Shown: in pieces, positions 59,583 to 64,000 of the stretch | Position numbering within the stretch: position 1 is the stretch's first letter | Layout: the number at the start of each line of letters is the position of its first letter | Source: Methanosarcina barkeri 3 | GTDB lineage: Archaea > Halobacteriota > Methanosarcinia > Methanosarcinales > Methanosarcinaceae | DNA: 64,000 nt | Assembly: GCF_000970305.1 (NCBI RefSeq) | Contig: NZ_CP009517.1 | Location: 1-64,000 of the forward strand | Direction: 5' to 3' | Translations under genes and position numbers: made by a program | The notes under the pieces: generated by a model | What the model saw: only the letters and a program-made list of their open reading frames with translations | What the model was told of the DNA's origin: nothing | Databases searched by the model: none

Positions 59583-60893
59583 TTACTTTTGAGGTTTGAT
59601 TATCACCTTTGTATAGCCGTTTGCACGTTGATCAAATTCCCTATAGGCTTCAGGCACTTCATCAAAGGAGATCCTGTGGCTCACTATAAAACTGGGCTTT
59701 GCTTGTCCTCCAATTATCATATCTCTGAGCATTTCCTGGATTGCTTTTACTGGTGTCTGGCCAGTTCCAACGCTCATGCCTTTTTCCCAGAGCTGTCCAA
59801 AGGGAAGCATATATTCCCCTTTCTTGGCGTGTTCATCAGAGGCTCCAGGATCGTTTGACATGAAAACGCCGATAACTCCAAGATGCCCGGTGGGATTGAT
59901 TAACCTTATCAGGTCGTCTAACACCTGTGTAGGTTTTTCTTTTGAGGGATCATTTCTGTCCCTGGCCTGATAGCCAACCGCATCAATGCCGCACATTACT
60001 CCTTTCATTTTTTCCTCCCCTGGCAGCCATGACCCAATAATTGCCGGGTTTCCAGCCCTCATTATCTCAATTTCGGTCACAGGATCGTTACCTGAAGGAT
60101 CCATGCTACCCAGGACTGTTGCCATTTTTTGCTCCTCTGGTGGCATTGGCTCTGAAGTTCCCTCTTTCTCACTTAGTATCGCCTTAATCTGGGCTACAGG
60201 GTCACTTTTGGTAAAATCAATAGGTATAGCACCTATATCCTTAACAAGATCCAGTCTCTCAGGGATGTAATCAACTACAAATACCTGAGCTGCTCCTTGA
60301 AGCAGTGCTGAATAAGCTGTAAGCAAACCAACAGGTCCGGCACCGAAAACTGCGACTGAAGCTCCGGGCTGTAGCATAGCTAGCTTGGTGGCATAGTAGC
60401 CAGTTGGAAAGATATCAGCCAGCAGGACAAAATCATCTTCCCATTTATCCCCTGCAGTTCCCGGTAATTTGGTACAGTTAAGATCTGCGAACGGTACTCT
60501 CAACATTTCAGCCTGTGCCCCTCTATATGGGCCCATTTTAGCATATCCAAATGCTCCACCTGCAATCTCTGGATTAACAGTCAGGCAAGCGCTCGTAAAG
60601 CCTCTAACGCAGTTAAAGCAGTGCCCACAGGCAATGTTAAAGGTGACAACAACGCGGTCTCCTTTCTTAAAAGATGTAACAGCATCTCCAACTTCCTCTA
60701 CAACTCCAAGAGGCTCGTGCCCAAGTACAGTACCGGGTTCTGCAACTGTCCTTCCGTCATACATATGAAGGTCGCTTCCGCAAATGGCAGTTGAAGTGAG
60801 CTTGATAATAGCATCTCTGGGATTCTCTATCTTTGGATCATCGACCTCTTCTACGGCGACATCTTTTGGTCCTTTATATACAACAGCTCTCAT
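59583..60893 (-). CDS. Zinc-dependent alcohol dehydrogenase, formaldehyde-dehydrogenase-like
   Basis: This 436-residue MDR-family enzyme has catalytic-zinc residues in AICGSDLHMYDG (about 37-48) and GHEPLGVVEEVGD, the structural cysteine cluster CGHCFNCVRGFTSAC (about 93-107), and the NAD Rossmann motif VFGAGPVGLLTAY (about 180). The long form, with an insert before GNPAIIGSWLPGEEK, resembles glutathione-independent formaldehyde dehydrogenases. The start is ATG at 60893 behind GGGGGGAAG; an ATG 15 bases upstream overlaps that site. The physiological substrate is unknown. Confidence 0.9.
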   Translation of the reverse strand: MRAVVYKGPKDVAVEEVDDPKIENPRDAIIKLTSTAICGSDLHMYDGRTVAEPGTVLGHEPLGVVEEVGDAVTSFKKGDRVVVTFNIACGHCFNCVRGFTSACLTVNPEIAGGAFGYAKMGPYRGAQAEMLRVPFADLNCTKLPGTAGDKWEDDFVLLADIFPTGYYATKLAMLQPGASVAVFGAGPVGLLTAYSALLQGAAQVFVVDYIPERLDLVKDIGAIPIDFTKSDPVAQIKAILSEKEGTSEPMPPEEQKMATVLGSMDPSGNDPVTEIEIMRAGNPAIIGSWLPGEEKMKGVMCGIDAVGYQARDRNDPSKEKPTQVLDDLIRLINPTGHLGVIGVFMSNDPGASDEHAKKGEYMLPFGQLWEKGMSVGTGQTPVKAIQEMLRDMIIGGQAKPSFIVSHRISFDEVPEAYREFDQRANGYTKVIIKPQK

Positions 60894-61225
60894 AACTTCC
60901 CCCCACATTCCATAAAGGTCCTCTATCGGTTTTTTATATTTGTTTTAAGAAAATAGGGTGACCTTTATGGGTAACCTTTATTGCAATAACTACTCCTTAT
61001 TGCAATGGCTGCTCCTTATTGCAATGGCTACTTCGTAATCCAATTATTTATTCTTCGTTTTTTATAATTAATGTTTTTATATTATTTTTTGGATTTATTT
61101 ATTTGTTATAGAACTTGACATAAGAATATGAAAATATAATAACAGCGGCTATTGCATGCAAAAAAATGAATTCAAGTAAACTAAAAAAAGTAAAAAATTA
61201 TCGACGTCATACAATGGTGAGTACT

Positions 61226-61318
61226 CCCACGACTGAAGTCGCGGGCATCTAAGCTTTCGCTACAGACTGTAATCCCAGTCTGAGAATATTGATAGCAGCA
61301 TTAAAATGACGGGATTAG
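61226..61318 (-). mobile_element. IS200/IS605-type remnant: TnpB tail and right-end hairpin
   Basis: On the minus strand bases 61314-61249 encode RHFNAAINILRLGLQSVAKA then TAG, the classic C-terminus of TnpB. Directly after it CCCGCGACTTCAGTCGTGGG forms the right-end hairpin. All upstream parts of tnpB and the left end are missing, so it is a dead fragment. Confidence 0.75.
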
Positions 61319-61336
61319 CCCTTCTTTTTTCCTAAA

Positions 61337-61744
61337 TCATGAAAGAGCAGGACTCAGGATTAGTGGGTCATTAGGCATCATATCTATGTCGATGGATAGT
61401 GTTAAGCCTAATAAATCCTTTGAAACAATTAGAGTCTTGGTGATATTGTTATCTAATGTGACTTTAATTTCTACTCCTGGCACCGGTGTAATTGGGAATT
61501 GGCTTCTTATAGTCTCCCTCGGTACTGAAATGTATGATTCATTAAATACAGAAACGTTTTGGGTATTAAATAATTCCACAGTAACTTCATGACTTGTATT
61601 ACCCCAATTATTTATGAAAAAGGAATTTGTAATTTCACTATTAGCTTCTATTAGAGAACTATGCCACAAAAAATAGCTTAAAGTAATAAGAACTAACACA
61701 AGGCATATACTTACAACCAAACTCGAAATGTTCTTTTTTAGCAT
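61337..61744 (-). CDS. Membrane-anchored or secreted beta-domain protein, unknown
   Basis: A 135-residue protein with one N-terminal hydrophobic segment (SSLVVSICLVLVLITLSYFL, about 7-26) serving as anchor or signal. The outside domain is beta-rich (NSFFINNWGNTSHEVTVELF) with several N-glycosylation sequons. AAGGAAATTGGA precedes ATG. No family is recognised. It begins just past the TnpB remnant. Confidence 0.6.
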   Translation of the reverse strand: MLKKNISSLVVSICLVLVLITLSYFLWHSSLIEANSEITNSFFINNWGNTSHEVTVELFNTQNVSVFNESYISVPRETIRSQFPITPVPGVEIKVTLDNNITKTLIVSKDLLGLTLSIDIDMMPNDPLILSPALS

Positions 61745-62513
61745 ATTTCCAATTTCCTTTTTACAATCTAGAATTATACTTGTGTCCAGATTTCATGAAA
61801 TCGTACATATAAAAATTACATAAATATCTCTTTTACAAATATATAAGCCTCTTAGAGCATGTATGATGTAGTTTGGGTGATGCTGGGAAACACTTCCAAA
61901 CTCCATAAACTCCTTGTTATTGGTTCTTTATAAGTTTTGTATCCAGATTCTCTAACAATTCGATCTTCAAATTAATTTTGAGCCTATAAGTTACTTCTAT
62001 ATCTCTGATAATTTGATGATTGACCATAAGTATTTTATTTGGCAGATTGCCCCAAGTAAATTCCCACAGCATCAATAAAAAGTGAATAATTCTTTTATTA
62101 AAACGATACGCGTTAATTGTTTAACATCTATTCTAAAATTTTAACACGGTTCTAAAATTTAATGTGAAAATTTTTAAGACTTCAAAACTTCAGGGATTTT
62201 AGAAGTCAAGGATGAAATTTCAAGACTCATTCTTCTCGACAGTTCCTCTCTTTTTACATAAGTAGCAACTCTTTACAAACCCGCCATTCAAAAATATCTT
62301 CATTCTAATATGTTGTACGAAATCAACTATGAGCCTGCAAAGAAGTCCAAAAATAGCGCTATTCGATTTTTATAAACCAATAGCTGTTTAAATATCTAAT
62401 TAACCCTTTTCAGCTTTGTTTGTTTTCTATAATATGTGCGCATGCGCTTATACGCATGTATTAATATACGCGAGTATGGACCTCTAAAGAAGCTACGCCT
62501 CATGAGAAAAGTA
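61745..62513. other. Spacer with no recognised gene
   Basis: AT-rich. GCGCATGCGC (62438-62447) is a perfect palindrome, followed by TACGCATGTA. GCTACGCCTCAT (62492-62503) and ATGAGGTAGC (62515-62524) form a hairpin at the end of the next gene on the minus strand, a possible terminator. No RNA gene is seen. Confidence 0.4.
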
Positions 62514-62699
62514 CTATGAGGTAGCCGCTCCTGTGAATCGTAAACTAACATATTTCATCCAAATTTTCCAAACATAATCAGACAACTCAGCATATATGAC
62601 AGCGAAAATAAAAAAGAATGCTATAATCAGTAGTTCTTTACTATTTTCATTCCTCAGGATTTCCCAAAAAGTAGGATTAATATAATAAAATATATGCAA
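62514..62699 (-). CDS. Membrane ORF in frame downstream of the next one
   Basis: A 61-codon frame (HIFYYINPTFWEILRNENSK, then the hydrophobic LLIIAFFFIFAVIYAEL). It has only a TTG for a start and directly follows, in the same frame, the TAA of the 62700 ORF. It is either the downstream half of a nonsense-mutated gene or not expressed. Confidence 0.35.
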   Translation of the reverse strand: MHIFYYINPTFWEILRNENSKELLIIAFFFIFAVIYAELSDYVWKIWMKYVSLRFTGAATS

Positions 62700-62927
62700 T
62701 TAGCCATATATTTCGAGTTGGTTTTTTTGAGAGTATCTGATCCCTGAAAAAAAACCAGCTACAGATAATACGACAAAACATGACATATAAAAAAGAAGAG
62801 AGTCATGAGAAAACAGATTTTCTAGTCTATTTATATAATACAGAGTTATATACATAAAAATAAGGGAGGAAGCCAGCAGCAAACCTCCCCAAAATCCAAA
62901 TACACTGCATAGTATTCTTTTGTTCAT
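62700..62927 (-). CDS. Small two-helix membrane protein, possibly truncated
   Basis: About 75 residues with two hydrophobic helices (CSVFGFWGGLLLASSLIFMY and SLLFYMSCFVVLSVAGFF). The start is taken as ATG at 62927. The TAA stop is followed in frame by another hydrophobic stretch, so the original protein may have been about 136 residues with three or four helices. No family recognised. Confidence 0.45.
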   Translation of the reverse strand: MNKRILCSVFGFWGGLLLASSLIFMYITLYYINRLENLFSHDSLLFYMSCFVVLSVAGFFSGIRYSQKNQLEIYG

Positions 62928-63148
62928 TGAAATCAAACACTTGTAGCTGATTTTACTAAATTGTAGATCATTTGTATTCGGTTAAGATACGATCTATAAG
63001 AAATGTGTTATTTTTGTTGCCGCTTCTGTAAACCTAGAAATGTAAATCGAGATGTATAGATGATTTCAGTAGTCATTTTAACGTTAACAGGATCCTTAAC
63101 CGGATACAAATGAATTGTAGATATTTAGCGGTTATCTTGTGTTACTGT

Positions 63149-63433
63149 TCATTGAAAATCGATCTTAATAGAATCAATTCTTGTATATCCGCAGAACTGT
63201 AAATAACTAGCAAGGTCTCTGACGGTCAATGCATCTGCTGCTCCTTCACCAGTGCCTACAGCTGAAGCGCTTGTTTTTACTACAAGATATTGAATATAAG
63301 AATGTCCGGCTTCAAGATATACATTTTGTGTAGTACTATAGCTTTCATCTTTTGAATTATAATATGGTAAGGCACTAGAAGACCAATGGAATATTTCCTT
63401 TGAATTTTTTTCAGTCCCAGTTGTTGCATAAAA
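63149..63433 (-). pseudogene. C-terminal fragment of an unknown, probably secreted protein
   Basis: An open frame without start codon runs from TTTTATGCAACAACTGGGAC to TGA. It reads YATTGTEKNSKEIFHWSSSA, then QNVYLEAGHSYIQYLVVKTS, and ends SIKIDFQ. The composition is that of a real beta-rich extracellular domain. A TAA just upstream and the lack of any start indicate truncation. A 69-codon frame on the same strand is a shadow. Confidence 0.5.
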
Positions 63434-63673
63434 GTATTACAAAGAATTTTTAACAAGATTACAATGTTAAAATGGAATATATCCAATTAATTTATAGAGA
63501 AATAGGAACGTAGTTATAGCTTAGATGCATTTTCCAATTTACGTACAAAGATAGATGATACGCACGATAAGAAACCCGCATCAAAGCCACCAAAACTGGA
63601 ATAGGCAAATTCATCTGCACATTACCAATATTTGTTAGCTATTTTTGGAATTTCAAAGAAAAATCCTCTGTGC

Positions 63674-64000
63674 TCACAATAAATACCGTCTTGAGCTTAA
63701 AACTGTCCTGAGAATCTCTTCACCGCCTGTTTTTTCGACCCTGATGTCAGACGGCTTTTCGATTACCTCAAGGTTAAGGGGCAAACGCTTCCGGATTTCC
63801 CCAATTAACTGAAAATCCCCGCTCAGAATAACGCAGTCAATAAACTTATTTTCTTCAAGAATCTTATCCAGGGCCTCGAGGACTTTATCCATGTGGTGCG
63901 CGATATCCTCTTCCCTCAGGCGTTCGAAGCGGCGCTGGCTAAAGCCTCCCTTACTGTGTTTTTCCTTCACGCTGCTGCGGATAATCTCCTCGGTATCGAA
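63674..64000 (-). CDS. Vms1/eRF1-like protein, C-terminal part (cut by window edge)
   Basis: The frame runs off the right edge; 108 residues are visible. KGGFSQRRFERLREEDIAHH resembles the GxxQ-type catalytic loop and helix of Vms1/ANKZF1-like and aeRF1-related proteins. It is followed by VLEALDKILEENKFIDCVIL and a C-terminal EKTGGEEILRTVLSSRRYL. Such proteins release peptides from stalled ribosomes as peptidyl-tRNA hydrolases. The assignment rests on this short part only. Confidence 0.65.
   Translation of the reverse strand, partial: FDTEEIIRSSVKEKHSKGGFSQRRFERLREEDIAHHMDKVLEALDKILEENKFIDCVILSGDFQLIGEIRKRLPLNLEVIEKPSDIRVEKTGGEEILRTVLSSRRYLL

Noticed and set aside
63505-63605. Short plus-strand open segment ending PASKPPKLE
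   Set aside because: About 30 codons, no start, no recognisable similarity; could be a remnant but cannot be supported.

Overview
The window looks like chromosomal DNA of a Methanosarcina-type methanogenic archaeon. This is inferred from an archaeal 16S-tRNA-Ala-23S-5S operon, AT-rich spacers with TATA-type promoters, and archaea-specific proteins: Orc1/Cdc6, four-OB-fold RPA, archaeal DnaG, archaeosine synthase ArcS, UPF0200/UPF0201/UPF0058 and an F420-type luciferase-fold oxidoreductase. No plasmid or prophage module is visible.

Layout. 1-20 kb is an origin-like district: an origin recognition box (ORB) at 19-40, orc1/cdc6, UPF0200 and UPF0201 genes, a TIM-barrel protein, a methyltransferase, a cyclotransferase-like protein, a SelB-like pseudo-GTPase, an archaeal RNA ligase, an AIM24-like protein, five consecutive CBS-domain genes, then two more ORBs in the spacer before the RPA gene. 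20-34 kb holds RNA-processing and replication genes (kptA, rtcA, dnaG, arcS), a CoA-disulfide-reductase-like flavoprotein, UPF0058, an acetyltransferase and a GlcD/Fe-S oxidoreductase pair. At 33.8-37.7 kb two small paralogous genes are followed by an efflux pump/methyltransferase/regulator cassette. A frameshifted copy of the second small gene lies on the far side of the cassette.

38-46 kb is an accessory stretch. It holds a TPR protein, two very repetitive secreted proteins (Asn/Thr/Gly-rich and PGRS-like), a DUF4145 protein, small membrane proteins, four degenerate copies of a MITE-like repeat and a second inverted-repeat element inside a broken membrane-protein gene. 46-52 kb returns to housekeeping genes: a YgiQ-type radical SAM protein, a metallo-hydrolase, TatD and an isopropylmalate/citramalate synthase. 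52.5-57.8 kb is the rRNA operon, driven by three tandem promoters 71 bp apart. 58-64 kb holds an F420-type oxidoreductase, a Zn-dependent dehydrogenase, a TnpB tail remnant, several membrane or secreted hypotheticals and the end of a Vms1/eRF1-like gene cut by the window edge.

Themes. Replication (Orc1/Cdc6, RPA, DnaG, ORBs) and RNA repair or modification (RNA ligase, RtcA, KptA, ArcS) are concentrated in the first 31 kb. Many spacers carry short tandem repeats, each with its own unit of about 10-32 bp. Family names come from recognising motifs in the translated sequence; no database search was run.
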